Source of the DNA: Paenibacillus catalpae | GTDB lineage: Bacteria > Bacillota > Bacilli > Paenibacillales > Paenibacillaceae | Length of the DNA: 64,000 nt | NCBI RefSeq assembly: GCF_900112695.1 | Contig: NZ_FOMT01000002.1 | Location: 998,479-1,062,478, forward strand | Reading direction: 5' to 3' | Part shown: piece after piece, positions 45,401 to 52,980 of the stretch | How positions within the stretch are numbered: position 1 is the first letter of the stretch | Layout of the letters: the number at the start of each line of letters is the position of its first letter | Translations under genes and position numbers: made by a program | The notes under the pieces: generated by a model | The model's database searches: none | Seen by the model: only the letters and a program-made list of their open reading frames with translations | Told to the model about the DNA's origin: nothing

Positions 45401-46252
45401 ATGAAGGATAAAGCGACTAAAGCCGGAGTGAAATTGATTGGCACTCCAGTTGAGTTCAGCGTATTCCTTCAATCAAACGGCAATAAGCAGGAGATCCATG
45501 ATTTCGGCAAAACGTATGTATCCCGTACAATCGACATCAGCCAGTCCATGGATGCAACGCATTCCACAGCTGTGATGTACAACGAGGCGACCGGAGAATT
45601 TACATTCGTTCCGGCAACCTTCAAGACGGAAAACGGACATACGGTTGTGACGATCAAGCGTACTGGCAACAGTGTTTATGCGGTCGTTCAGCTTGATAAG
45701 ACATTTAGTGATCTGAATAACCATTGGGCGAAAACAGACGTAGAACGAATGGCGTCCAAGTTGATCGTCAAAGGTACAAGCAATGATAAATTTGCTCCTA
45801 ATGCTGTGGTAACCCGCGCAGAATTTGCTGCTATGGTTGTGCGAGCGCTTGGTATCTCGGAAGATCAAGCAGCAGCTTCCTTCAAGGATGTAAGCAGCAA
45901 GGATTGGTTCGCAGGCGCGGTAGGCGCAGCAGTGAAGGCAGGCATTGTAAAAGGTTATGAAGAAAACAGCTTCAGGCCAAATGCTTCCATCACCCGTGAA
46001 GAGATGGCCGTTATGATCTCTCGTGCACTTGCCTTTACGGGCAAACAGCCAACAGGCAGCACGGATCTGCTGAACGCCTTCAAGGATAAATCGGCGATCG
46101 AAGCTTGGGCAGCTGCTGCTGTAGCGCAAGCAGTCGAAGCGAAGATCATCGAAGGCACTACGGGCGGTAAATTTGCACCGGACAGCAAAGCAACTCGCGC
46201 CGAAGCGACAGTTATGCTGAAGCGACTGCTGGAGTATGTGAATTTTATTTAA
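39464..46252 (+). CDS. Giant S-layer-anchored surface protein with calcineurin-like phosphoesterase
   Basis: A 2262-residue secreted protein. The ATG at 39464 (MVSKRYKKW) is 11 bases after AAGGAAG and opens a signal peptide ending near IAAAAD; a GTG at 39452 is too close to that site. In order: three lamin-tail-like domains (~40-200, 320-500, 615-785; each with ELVPDSTNV- or SEIHPN-type starts and YEFVE.YNNT), two of them followed by a ~100-residue beta repeat ending in ELQYYI.A.D; an Ig-like domain (~1120-1200); a metallophosphoesterase (~1395-1675: MSDTQYY, IHTGDIVD, AGNHDVD, NFHEF, SGHYHDS); a fibronectin III domain (~1750-1845); three SLH domains (~2077-2262). It should sit on the cell wall and hydrolyse phosphoesters. 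Confidence 0.9.
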   Translation: MVSKRYKKWISSILLASLLMSMLSSIGIAAAADENTVPELFVSEIHPNVLSTDDYEFFEVYNNSNKTIRLNDYTFLYRYPTTTPDATFTFGEKSLDPEQVMVFWYNPSNKTLADFNAKYGVSLTDSQIVQVAGFSGFHNTNDRTVVIENSQGVEISKSGYIASTEIGDGLGDHYMLPAAGGVQTDKFAVKSVPTPGALDAGQIPSVHYEFPEGPVNQAPVITHTPVTEGSSEADLTITAQITDADDTATAAVYFKNPSDAAFTSVPMTNTEGATFSAAIPKASLTATELQYYIEAADAVNHVKSSTYTVAIEQHNFDYTKVPVMLITELVPDSTNVTGVSSDAYEFVELYNNTTRPISLKDYELIYRYTNSTTPDAKWELPSTAVIPPLSNVVFWIMNGATTDLKTEDFNANYKTSLVENTNLFRIEGGGGMANGGSRKIVIASKTGKEIAEAFYENDAQTIPDKGIFYQYPTDGTNQMKLFNAGVNAATPGAVEAALLPEQPAPAVNELPVIQHTPPASGSIDNDLTVQATIADPDSDTVTASVFYKVGEAADYTSVPMTAGENNVFSANIPKEAFTDSELQYYIQANDGIDTVKSNNFTVTIELGDVDFNKLPPLMVTEIVPDSTNVGSADGYEFVEIYNNTDKTVNFKNYKMQYRYTASGPDADVIWPTNSEDLLIPSKKTLVFWVINSQNTQKTVADFNALYGTNLVEGTDIVKIYSDGMANGGGRGIVIATNTKTEVSAGYYDTDAETIANKGIFYKYSQAGSTTMIKYSAGTEAATPGSVAPVQVPLITVKTPADTTDPTYQDLTNKPEIDKAQNLSLKAEAHDENSVKSVALYYKSNLDAQYTKRYLAESFDDTLYHYTIYSPELIGRDYIEYYYVISDGQNEVTSEKYRTQVTGNTDHSPLRLNVKDGDFLAGIKVLKATAENAPASELHVSIDQTEATDGTYTAVEQDAYFAYEANGVNYYFKNGVTMGDEILSIFLEPINTYTTLTVPIAAERLKGGSNIISIRAGTKASPFDDRPEENKDDFTVRNVRLVFADGTEIFDERYKNRDTVIPMGDSAGKNPVVDFNFNISDELLASKAYALDTTKLSDGEHTIKVSHSEFGEKAAVIKVDNTAPVITTSLQEGKEYRGPFTITALAQDALSGVDKVQVWLDETPITLPYATSSKDLTGGEHVFKIQATDKVGNTVEKEVKFTVPDENPLKPELVSPADAGTGVDRNPVLSVKVKDPTNDKMDVSFFRGFKYDGANKEGLLGFRNAADVEPPKEVAPAGEKAMTAEDYGKISAVDGEYLTDDSTEQFPYQRFQVQLDPSVKTTDQIELSWKGNSLEGRKVSMYVWSPSEKKWISVDSTVAGTEDFTLGAWVTAGEYADNQTLQVMVQDELPVSQEDYDFSFAWMSDTQYYSESYPNIYENIVDWIADNKEKNKIKYVIHTGDIVDEADKEIQWQRADKDMKVLEDANIPYGVLAGNHDVDHQLGAYDYYWNYFGADRFEDQPTYGGTLDNNRGHYDLISSNGNDFIMVYMGWGIRDSDIDWMNEVLAKYPNRKAILNFHEFLLVSGNRAPIADKIFEEVVQKNKNVFAVLSGHYHDSKLLVSEIDDNGDGTPDRKVYQMLSDYQGGPEGGQGYIKLLQFDIANDKMYVKTYSPYMDDYNFYDPNDPTKQEEFAIDIDLSPQVKRVATDYMGVNVYSDQPIGKVEQVASGEQASVTWSALSANTKYQWYAAAEDVYTGKALSDIWSFTTGTAAADLTAPTWNSGSLSVSDVSKTSLKLTWTGASDDVGVTQYKVYKDDVELATVSGTTYEVTGLTADTSYTFKVEAGDTSGKWSTDGPSATGKTTANTGTTNPPVETPGGGSGNNGQTPVKTANGVSVKGTTSGSTLTVSAQTLNQAIDMIAGQSGQTIEITADSTQAVSAELPARVLLDALKEAPNLTILVKIGDASYALPISALNLPATIGTDASLVITIDPVDSTLSTTMKDKATKAGVKLIGTPVEFSVFLQSNGNKQEIHDFGKTYVSRTIDISQSMDATHSTAVMYNEATGEFTFVPATFKTENGHTVVTIKRTGNSVYAVVQLDKTFSDLNNHWAKTDVERMASKLIVKGTSNDKFAPNAVVTRAEFAAMVVRALGISEDQAAASFKDVSSKDWFAGAVGAAVKAGIVKGYEENSFRPNASITREEMAVMISRALAFTGKQPTGSTDLLNAFKDKSAIEAWAAAAVAQAVEAKIIEGTTGGKFAPDSKATRAEATVMLKRLLEYVNFI

Positions 46253-46267
46253 AGTAACTTTATAGGG

Positions 46268-46297
46268 AAGCCCCTCGTCTATGACGAGGGGCTTTTT
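46268..46297 (+). terminator. Rho-independent terminator of the surface protein gene
   Basis: AAGCCCCTCGTC (46268-46279) and GACGAGGGGCTT (46283-46294) form a 12-bp stem with a 3-base loop, followed by T's. Confidence 0.92.
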
Positions 46298-46326
46298 GTA
46301 TTATTTTACTAAGGGGTTAAAATGGC

Positions 46327-46971
46327 ATGAGAACAACAATAGGGATCTATTTGGTATTCATGATTTTGCTGACAGGATGCACAGCAGCAGAGAGCGGTAA
46401 CATCGTCCGCTATAAATACTTCCAGCCTGAATCCGACGAGAAGAAGTACATGATGAAGATATTTGGGCACCCAGATGTCGAAGAAGAATCCAGCAGCTAC
46501 CAGACAAACAAAATCAAGGTTTATTCTCCAGAGAAGAAGCTTCTTCAATCAATCTCTATTGAGGATGCAGGGTCATGGGATGGCGAAAGCTTAGGTGTAA
46601 CGATAGAAGACATGAATTTCGATGGTAATCCCGATCTTGCGATTCAGCATTTTATTCCTGCCGGACCTAATATCCCTTATTTATGCTGGCTTTGGGACCC
46701 TATGAGCAAACAATTTATATCCAATAAAGAGCTTGAGGAAATCCCGTCGCCCGAGTTTGACCCCATTAATCAAACCATACGTTCATCCGTTCGGGAGAAC
46801 GCAGCTATACATGTTGATAATCTTTATAAGTATATCGATGGCAAACCTGTTCTTGTAAAGAGCGTAAAAAACGAATATGACCCGGATAAAGAAGGGTACC
46901 AAGTTACCATCAGTGAGCTGGTGAGCGGGCAGATGCAGGTAACAGGGCAATATGAGGAAGCGGCCAAGTAA
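46327..46971 (+). CDS. Hypothetical lipoprotein
   Basis: A 214-residue protein with a short lipoprotein signal (GIYLVFMILLTGC, Cys18). The mature part has VTIEDMNFDGNPDLAIQ, a calcium-binding-like loop also seen in FG-GAP and XAC2610-like proteins, followed by FIPAGPNIPYLCWLWD. It is likely anchored outside the membrane. No function can be assigned. It has a weak ribosome site (AAGGGG, ~12 bases before the ATG), and the next gene starts shortly after its stop. Confidence 0.65.
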   Translation: MRTTIGIYLVFMILLTGCTAAESGNIVRYKYFQPESDEKKYMMKIFGHPDVEEESSSYQTNKIKVYSPEKKLLQSISIEDAGSWDGESLGVTIEDMNFDGNPDLAIQHFIPAGPNIPYLCWLWDPMSKQFISNKELEEIPSPEFDPINQTIRSSVRENAAIHVDNLYKYIDGKPVLVKSVKNEYDPDKEGYQVTISELVSGQMQVTGQYEEAAK

Positions 46972-47038
46972 GGACGTACCCGCGCAAAGTATGATATACT
47001 TTCCTAACCTAATGATTTCCGAAGGGAAGGCATTTTTC

Positions 47039-47575
47039 GTGGATAATACGATTCAAATAAAAGCGTTAAAGCACGGCGGTCTATTGCATTATGAATGGAA
47101 TACGGATCTGCTGGAGGAAGGCGACGGCTATATGTTTGTACTTGGACGTTACGGCAGAAAGCTTCAGCATCATACGAAGAAATCCGTGTTTACGGTGAAT
47201 AACTGGTCGATCGAATTTTTCTCGAGCAAGCATTGGTTTACGGTCAGCGCGGCTGTTGTAGACGGACAAATCAATGAATATTATTGCAACATCAATCAGC
47301 CGGCGGTGATTAACGGCAGCGAAGTTTCCTTTGTTGATTATGATCTGGACCTCGTACAGCGAGGCGGCGTGTGGATGGTTATAGATGAAGATGAATTTGC
47401 CGAAAATGCTGTTAAGTTCGGATATCCGGAGCCATTAATGCAGCAGGTAAGGGAAGAGCTGGCCGGACTTCAGGCACGTGTAGCAAAGCGGCAGTTTCCT
47501 TTTGACGGAACAATTGAACGTTTAATGGCGAGAATCCCAAAGCAAGAAGCTGAAGTTATAAATCCGACTGCTTAA
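47039..47575 (+). CDS. DUF402-domain protein
   Basis: A protein of 178 residues if started at the GTG at 47039, 9 bases after GGGAAGG. In-frame ATGs at 46991 and 47012 are alternatives, but a TATGATATACT string there looks more like a -10 region. The sequence resembles the UPF0374/YgaC group of DUF402: IKALKHGG near the start, then EYYCNINQPA and FVDYDLDLV, and IDEDEF. Members act on nucleoside di- or triphosphates in some cases; none is assigned here. Confidence 0.7.
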   Translation: MDNTIQIKALKHGGLLHYEWNTDLLEEGDGYMFVLGRYGRKLQHHTKKSVFTVNNWSIEFFSSKHWFTVSAAVVDGQINEYYCNINQPAVINGSEVSFVDYDLDLVQRGGVWMVIDEDEFAENAVKFGYPEPLMQQVREELAGLQARVAKRQFPFDGTIERLMARIPKQEAEVINPTA

Positions 47576-47642
47576 GAAGGAATTTGACGCGGCATGTAGA
47601 ATTAAACTAGAAATTATTCCACTACTATTATGGACGTTAGGG

Positions 47643-48596
47643 ATGAAGAACGAGATGCTTAAGGATAAAATTTTAAACAGGCAGGCGGGAATTATCACTT
47701 ACGGCATGACACCGCCCAAGTCCAGCCATACACCTGAGAAGCTGGCAGAAATATCGGAAAAGCAATATGACCGTCTGAAGGATCTGGACATTGACGGCCT
47801 GATCTTGTATGACGTACAGGATGAAGCGGACCGGACGGACGAGGAAAGACCATTCCCGTATCTGGAGGCGCTGGATCCAACGGTATACAGCAAGAACTAT
47901 TTGAACTATTGGAAGGTACCAAAGATTATTTACCGTGTTGTTGGCAATAACTCGGAAGATAACTTTACGAATTGGCTGAAGCAGAATGCGGAAGAGGACC
48001 GGTTCTCGGTGTTTGTCGGCACTTCCTCCAGCAATCAGCAGACGACGATGAAGCTTCCGGAAGCATATGAGCTTAGCAGAAAGCTGAACGACCGCCTGAT
48101 GCTGGGCGGGGTTGTTATTCCTGAACGGCATATGAAGAAGAACGACGAGCATCTGCGGATCAGGGATAAGGTGGACGGAGGCTGCAAGTTCTTCATTTCG
48201 CAGGCTACTTTTAATGTAGAAGCCTCCAAAAACATGCTCTCCGACTACTATTATTACTGCCAGGAGCAAGGCATTGAGACCGTTCCAATTCTGTTCAACC
48301 TGGCGCCATGCGGCTCGCAAAAAACGCTCGAGTTCATGAAATGGCTGGGCATCAGCATTCCGAAATGGCTCGAGAATGACCTGCTCAAGTCCACCGATAT
48401 TTTGGACAAGTCCACGACTCTGGCACTCAAGATCTTCGAAGAGCTGTTTGAGTTCGGCATTGAAAAAGGCATTCCGATCGGCTGCAGTATCGAAAGCGTA
48501 TCGACGCGCAAAGTGGAGATCGAAGCATCCGTGCAGCTGGTGAAGGACATTAAGAAAGTGATTGACCGTAAGCTAGGTGTTCATGCCATAGTGTAA
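47643..48596 (+). CDS. Methylenetetrahydrofolate reductase-like protein
   Basis: A 317-residue protein with the FAD-barrel pattern of MetF-type reductases: IDGLILYDVQDE near the start, GCKFFISQATFNVE in the middle, and ILFNLAPCGSQKTLEFMKWLG followed by ISIPKWLE, which match the MetF segments around the FAD site. The N terminus is shorter on the first catalytic strand than in E. coli MetF. It stands alone, not next to methionine genes. TTGACG (47584) and TAGAAA (47608), 18 bases apart, may be its promoter. Ribosome site is weak. Confidence 0.65.
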   Translation: MKNEMLKDKILNRQAGIITYGMTPPKSSHTPEKLAEISEKQYDRLKDLDIDGLILYDVQDEADRTDEERPFPYLEALDPTVYSKNYLNYWKVPKIIYRVVGNNSEDNFTNWLKQNAEEDRFSVFVGTSSSNQQTTMKLPEAYELSRKLNDRLMLGGVVIPERHMKKNDEHLRIRDKVDGGCKFFISQATFNVEASKNMLSDYYYYCQEQGIETVPILFNLAPCGSQKTLEFMKWLGISIPKWLENDLLKSTDILDKSTTLALKIFEELFEFGIEKGIPIGCSIESVSTRKVEIEASVQLVKDIKKVIDRKLGVHAIV

Positions 48597-48601
48597 AATA
48601 T

Positions 48602-48657
48602 AAAAGCCGCTGTTTGAGCCGGAGCTTGTTAGAAGCCCGGCTGGAACAGCGGCTTTT
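48602..48657. terminator. Bidirectional terminator between convergent genes
   Basis: AAAAGCCGCTGTT (48602-48614) and AACAGCGGCTTTT (48645-48657) form a 13-bp stem with A's on one side and T's on the other. Inner GAGCCGG/CCCGGCT arms extend it. It serves both the + strand reductase-like gene and the - strand acyl-CoA synthetase gene. Confidence 0.85.
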
Positions 48658-48660
48658 TCA

Positions 48661-50238
48661 TCAGGAATTCATATGCGCTTCGCGCTGGCGAAGCTCGATC
48701 CGGCGGATTTTGCCGGAGTTGGTTTTGGGCAGCTCGTTGATGAATTCGATTTTACGCGGGTATTTGTATGGAGCCGTTACCGATTTCACATGGTCCTGCA
48801 GCTCTTTGGCGAGCTCAGGGGTGCCGGTGATGCCATCCTTCAGCACAATAAACGCCTTAACGACATGACCGCGGATTTCATCCGGACTCGCAACAGCCGC
48901 ACATTCCTTGACGGAGGGATGGCGAAGCAGCGCTTCTTCCACCTCAAACGGTCCAATCGTATAGCCGGAGCTGATAATAATATCATCTCCGCGGCCTTCG
49001 AACCACAGATACCCTTCCTCGTCCTGGCTAGCCCGATCACCGGTAATGAAGTAGGAACCAACGATGTTGGCGCCTTTGCGTTCCGGATCTCGGTAATAGG
49101 ACTTGAACAGGGCGGGCATTCCGGTATGTACAGCGATGCTGCCTATTTCTCCCATCGGCTGAGGACGACCTTCCTCATCAATAATTTCCACAAGACCCGG
49201 AACGATCGACTTGCCCATTGAACCAATCTTGATTGGAGAATCCTTCAGATTGCCGATAAGCAGCGTGCTTTCCGTTTGGCCGTAGCCGTCACGGATGGTG
49301 AAAGAGAATGTTTCCTGGAACTGCTTGATCACCGTCTGGTTCAATGGCTCACCGGCCGAAACTGCGCTGCGAATTGAAGACAGATCATATTGATCAAGCG
49401 TATCTAATTTTGCCAAGATCCGGTATTCCGTTGGCGTGCAGCACAGCACCTGAATCTGGTTCTCTTGAATAAGCTCCAGATACCGCTCTGCGCTGAAGGA
49501 TCCGTTATAAATAAAGCCGGTTGCTCCGCTGCCGAGAACGGATAAGAACGGAGTCCAAATCCATTTTTGCCAGCCCGGCGCCGCAGTTGCCCAGACCAGA
49601 TCCGAGCTTTGGATGCCAAGCCATGCGGAGGTGATACGCAGATGCGCATAACCCCAGCCGTGGCTGTGAACGACACCTTTCGGATTGCCGGTTGTACCCG
49701 ATGTATAAGCCAGGATCGCCATATCATCACGTGTGGTTGGTTCGGCCGCGCGTTCCTCCGGTTGACCTTCCGTTAAGGAGCGGAGGGAGAGCCAGCCGTC
49801 AGCTTGTCCGCCGCTAGCGTCAATCCGGAACTGCAACGAAGGCAGCTCTTCCGTAATGTTATCAACCTCTGCAGCTCCTTCCGCCCATGCCATAACCGCA
49901 CGCGCTTCGGAATGATTCAAGCGGTAGGACAGATCCTTGGTCCGGAGCATTTCGGAGGATGGAATAATAACAAGTCCAAGCTTTAAGCAGGCAACATAGA
50001 TGATATATGCCTCGATGGTTCTCGGCACCATGACGAGGACGCGGTCCCCTTTTGCAAGACCAAGTTCGTTCAGTCCGCCAGCCAGCCGGTTCACTTGCTT
50101 CAGCAGCTCGTTATATGTCATTTGTTTCGTTTGTCCCTGATCATCCAGCAAGCGGAGCGCGATTTTATCCGACTTGTGGCGCTCAATCTCAGAGCTTATG
50201 TTATATTGTTCGGGCGCAATCCATTGTTCGAAATTCAT
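48661..50238 (-). CDS. Acyl-CoA synthetase, AMP-forming (medium/branched-chain type)
   Basis: A 525-residue adenylate-forming enzyme that makes acyl-CoA from a fatty acid, ATP and CoA. Motifs: LAYTSGTTGNPKGVVHS (ATP loop), DGYGQTES, GRGDDIIISSGYTIGPFEVE (hinge) and KTNSGKIRRIELR with the catalytic Lys. The start MNFEQWIAPEQYN (50238) follows AAAGGAG by 8 bases on the minus strand; an ATG at 50307 has no such site. It resembles the MACS/MbcS group that activates short or branched acids, but the substrate is not certain. It stands alone. Confidence 0.85.
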   Translation of the reverse strand: MNFEQWIAPEQYNISSEIERHKSDKIALRLLDDQGQTKQMTYNELLKQVNRLAGGLNELGLAKGDRVLVMVPRTIEAYIIYVACLKLGLVIIPSSEMLRTKDLSYRLNHSEARAVMAWAEGAAEVDNITEELPSLQFRIDASGGQADGWLSLRSLTEGQPEERAAEPTTRDDMAILAYTSGTTGNPKGVVHSHGWGYAHLRITSAWLGIQSSDLVWATAAPGWQKWIWTPFLSVLGSGATGFIYNGSFSAERYLELIQENQIQVLCCTPTEYRILAKLDTLDQYDLSSIRSAVSAGEPLNQTVIKQFQETFSFTIRDGYGQTESTLLIGNLKDSPIKIGSMGKSIVPGLVEIIDEEGRPQPMGEIGSIAVHTGMPALFKSYYRDPERKGANIVGSYFITGDRASQDEEGYLWFEGRGDDIIISSGYTIGPFEVEEALLRHPSVKECAAVASPDEIRGHVVKAFIVLKDGITGTPELAKELQDHVKSVTAPYKYPRKIEFINELPKTNSGKIRRIELRQREAHMNS

Positions 50239-50307
50239 CCAACCTGCTCCTTTGTTGATGCCATATTCTTCGCTAATTAGCGACAGTATAGCACAGGTCA
50301 TGAACAT

Positions 50308-50345
50308 GAAAAAAGATGACTCCTGACATAAGCAGAAGTCATCTT
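50308..50345 (-). terminator. Rho-independent terminator of tlp
   Basis: On the minus strand AAAGATGACT pairs with AGTCATCTTT (10 bp, 50312-50345) around a 14-base loop and is followed by further T's. It closes the small spore gene upstream of it. Confidence 0.8.
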
Positions 50346-50352
50346 TGTTTCT

Positions 50353-50565
50353 TTAAGCTTCTTCGTCGCTGAGTTCTTCTTCGAATTCTGCAACACTTTC
50401 TCTGCGGCGCTCGTTCTTCTCTTGAAGCTCGTTTTGCTCAGTACCGTTAATCTCCGAGCTGAACTCATTCAAATATTGTTCAGTCTCATTGATGTTCTGC
50501 TGCGTATTCGCAATGTGCTCCTGCAGATGTTCCGCGTTATCAGCCCGATTGTCCGGCTTTGCCAT
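50353..50565 (-). CDS. tlp: Small acid-soluble spore protein Tlp
   Basis: A 70-residue, very polar helical protein. The start MAKPDNRADNAEHLQ, the middle NTQQNINETE and the end EKNERRRESV match the Tlp family of Bacillus spore proteins, which are made in the forespore. It follows GGGGGAAT on the minus strand. A candidate sigma-G promoter lies about 60 bases upstream. It shows that the organism forms spores. Confidence 0.9.
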   Translation of the reverse strand: MAKPDNRADNAEHLQEHIANTQQNINETEQYLNEFSSEINGTEQNELQEKNERRRESVAEFEEELSDEEA

Positions 50566-50623
50566 ACGGATATTCCCCCTTATTCGTGTTGGTAGTCGGG
50601 CACCGGCTTTAGCACCCAACAGC

Positions 50624-50654
50624 TATTGTGACCCAAGAGCCAGTGGTTTTATGC
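50624..50654 (-). promoter_or_regulatory. Candidate sigma-G promoter of tlp
   Basis: On the minus strand: GCATA (50650-50654) as -35 and CACAATA (50624-50630) as -10, spaced 19 bases, close to the forespore consensus (GNATR and CATNNTA, usually 17-18 bases apart). About 60 bases before the tlp start. Confidence 0.4.
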
Positions 50655-50674
50655 AAAAAATTAACAAAAGTTAA

Positions 50675-50703
50675 TTGTCTAGAGAAACGTTTTTTTGTTT
50701 AAT
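50675..50703 (+). promoter_or_regulatory. Candidate sigma-A promoter of the YkvA-like gene
   Basis: TTGTCT (50675-50680), a 17-base spacer and TTTAAT (50698-50703), 87 bases before the start of the next + strand gene. Confidence 0.4.
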
Positions 50704-50789
50704 TACAGTATAGAGGGTATTTGTTGTTGTCGAATCATATTCTAACGTTAACGAATAGATGTACAATTGAAACTTTTGGAGGGATTACG

Positions 50790-51329
50790 ATGTCTGTTAT
50801 TATCGAATGTCCAAACTGCAGGCAGAAGAATGAGGTAGAAGCACAGAAGCTGAGGCTGGCGAAATGCGGGGCATGTCATGAGAGTCTTGCTCAGGATGAT
50901 GTGATTCCGGCGACCTTTTCGGATGAGGAAATAGCCACGGCTGTAGAGTCGGCTCCATCAGATGCGCAAGAGGAGGAAGTGGATACGGACTCCTGGACCT
51001 CCAAGATTGGTGATCATGACGAGCAAGTGCAGTACGTAAACAACGGCTTCTGGTCTAAGGTTAGAAAATATGCGTCAAAGGTGCCTTTCTCCAAAGAAGC
51101 GGTTGCCATGTACTACTGCGCCATGGACCCAAACACGCCGACCAAAGTAAAAGTAACGGCCATTGGCGCGCTTGCGTACTGGATTCTGCCCATCGATCTT
51201 GTTCCGGACATTTTCCCTCTTGTCGGCTACGGGGATGATGCGACTGCCATATTTGTGGCTTACAAGGCCATAAGCTCGCATATTACGGATGAGCATCGGG
51301 ACAAGGCAGAGGAGTTTTTTGCGAAATAA
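50790..51329 (+). CDS. YkvA-family (DUF1232) protein with N-terminal zinc ribbon
   Basis: A 179-residue protein. Residues 1-35 carry CPNC and CGAC pairs, a small zinc ribbon as at the start of thioredoxin 2. An acidic linker follows (EEEVDTD). The C-terminal part has ALAYWILPIDLVPDIFPLVG, the DUF1232 signature seen in YkvA and its relatives, probably a membrane-associated helical hairpin. ATG at 50790 follows GGAGGG by 6 bases. Function unknown. Confidence 0.8.
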   Translation: MSVIIECPNCRQKNEVEAQKLRLAKCGACHESLAQDDVIPATFSDEEIATAVESAPSDAQEEEVDTDSWTSKIGDHDEQVQYVNNGFWSKVRKYASKVPFSKEAVAMYYCAMDPNTPTKVKVTAIGALAYWILPIDLVPDIFPLVGYGDDATAIFVAYKAISSHITDEHRDKAEEFFAK

Positions 51330-51361
51330 GGCTTTAGAGGGCTAGGAGGAGAACCCATAGC

Positions 51362-51868
51362 ATGAACTTAACGGAAGAGGAATGCGAGATCGCAAAGCAG
51401 CTGCTGCGCGAAAGAATAGAGGACGTGCCGATTGAAGGGGATACGGAGGTTGAACTGGATGAAGTCCTGATGTACATATCTTCAGACATTAACGTTTGGA
51501 AAAAAGCCAAGACGAATAAGCAGCTCACCCAAGTATATAATCTGCATCGTCCGGTGAAATATGATATTTATTTGGACTTGAGCAAAGGGGAATGGCTTGC
51601 GAGGGGCGAGGCCATGAATCTGTCTGCCGATGATATTCGCGTGTTATTTCGGATGATTAAAGAAGGGCTGTCCTGTACGTCTCAGATGATCTTTCAGGCC
51701 AGATATAATCAGGAGCTGGAGCCGGGGAACAAGAAAGATAGAGGCAGATTAGACAGTTACTATAGGAAGCTGAAAGAACGCCTGAAGCTATACGGTATTA
51801 CAACCGAACGTTATACCGTGAAGCTTGGGACAAGGTGTTTTGTTATTTATCCGGAAGCAAAGGACTGA
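51362..51868 (+). CDS. Hypothetical protein
   Basis: A 168-residue soluble, mixed alpha/beta protein with no motif that I recognise and no membrane segment. Notable phrases are LHRPVKYDIYLDLSKGEW and GLSCTSQMIFQARYNQ. It begins 32 bases after the YkvA-like gene with AGGAGGAG, so the two may be one operon. The AraC gene follows after 83 bases. Confidence 0.6.
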   Translation: MNLTEEECEIAKQLLRERIEDVPIEGDTEVELDEVLMYISSDINVWKKAKTNKQLTQVYNLHRPVKYDIYLDLSKGEWLARGEAMNLSADDIRVLFRMIKEGLSCTSQMIFQARYNQELEPGNKKDRGRLDSYYRKLKERLKLYGITTERYTVKLGTRCFVIYPEAKD

Positions 51869-51951
51869 TGAAATGGGGAAGCGTTGACCTTCCTTACCCG
51901 CGGGTATATGCTGACCATAGAGATTATGCCGGTTGCAAAGGTGGGAAAATC

Positions 51952-52881
51952 ATGAGCTCGAACAGCTTTTATGATGCGAAGTGGAGAGAGTCCGGAGAGT
52001 TCCGTCCGAAGATTGTCGCGTACTATTACAAGCAGTGGGAAGACTTCCATATGGGCTTCCATCAGCATGACTGGGCGGAGTTCATGTATGTGATCTCGGG
52101 GAACTGCACGGTGGAGACCAATAAAGAGGTTATCGCCATGCGCAAAGGCGATCTTATCATGCTGGATGCCGAGGTGCCGCATAGGCTGATCGTCGAGAGC
52201 GGGAGTCCCTGCCGGATGCTGAATGTGGAGTTTGGATTCCAGCCCTGCGAGGGTATTTATCCGTCGATGAATCAGCTGTCTAGCCATAATCCGATGTTTG
52301 CGAGGCTGCTCGAGCAGCGTCTGGACACGATTGTGCTGAGGGACTATGAAGATATTCAGGTGAATCTGAGAAATCTGGTCTTTGAGCTGGATCTGGGCGG
52401 AGAGGGCGCTGAACGAGGCCGCGAGATGATGACGAATCTGCTCATGTCCCAGCTGCTCGTCCGTGTGGCCCGTTTGGTTGCCGTGGAATCGAAAAATAGC
52501 GCCGAGCGCCAAATCCATCATTACGTGCGGCACGCGGCTGAATATATCCACCAATATTACGATACCGCTATTCAAGCCAAAGATATTGCGGCTGCGGTTA
52601 ATCTGCATCCCGTCTATCTCCAGCGTATCTTCAAAGCGAATATGAACAAGACCATCAATGAGTATTTGGTGGACCTGCGAATAGATAAGGCGAAAATGCT
52701 GCTTGCCCGCACGGACGTACCCATCATCGAGGTGGCGGATCATATCGGGCTGAACAGCAGGCAGTATTTCAGCATGCTGTTCAAGAAAATGACGGGAATC
52801 TCCCCGGCGGAATTCCGTAATTCCAAGAAAACCATCACAAGCTGGACCGACTATGAAGTTGAAATAGTTGACAAGATCTAA
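51952..52881 (+). CDS. AraC-family transcriptional regulator
   Basis: A 309-residue regulator. The N-terminal cupin domain (HMGFHQHDWAEFMYVISG, MRKGDLIMLDAEVPHRL) would sense a sugar. The C-terminal ~100 residues hold the two helix-turn-helix units of AraC proteins, with AADVN-type first helix (KDIAAAVNLHPVYLQRIFK) and VADHIGLNSRQYFSMLFKK. The start is the ATG at 51952 (MSSNSFYD). It lies directly before the GH4 gene on the same strand, so it probably activates that gene. Confidence 0.85.
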   Translation: MSSNSFYDAKWRESGEFRPKIVAYYYKQWEDFHMGFHQHDWAEFMYVISGNCTVETNKEVIAMRKGDLIMLDAEVPHRLIVESGSPCRMLNVEFGFQPCEGIYPSMNQLSSHNPMFARLLEQRLDTIVLRDYEDIQVNLRNLVFELDLGGEGAERGREMMTNLLMSQLLVRVARLVAVESKNSAERQIHHYVRHAAEYIHQYYDTAIQAKDIAAAVNLHPVYLQRIFKANMNKTINEYLVDLRIDKAKMLLARTDVPIIEVADHIGLNSRQYFSMLFKKMTGISPAEFRNSKKTITSWTDYEVEIVDKI

Positions 52882-52980
52882 CGCAAACCGTTGCGAATGT
52901 GGAAACGCCTTCTTTTTCAGCCTGCTAGAATAAGGGTATTAAACGACAATACCCTGACAGGCGAAGAGGAGGCTTTATTT

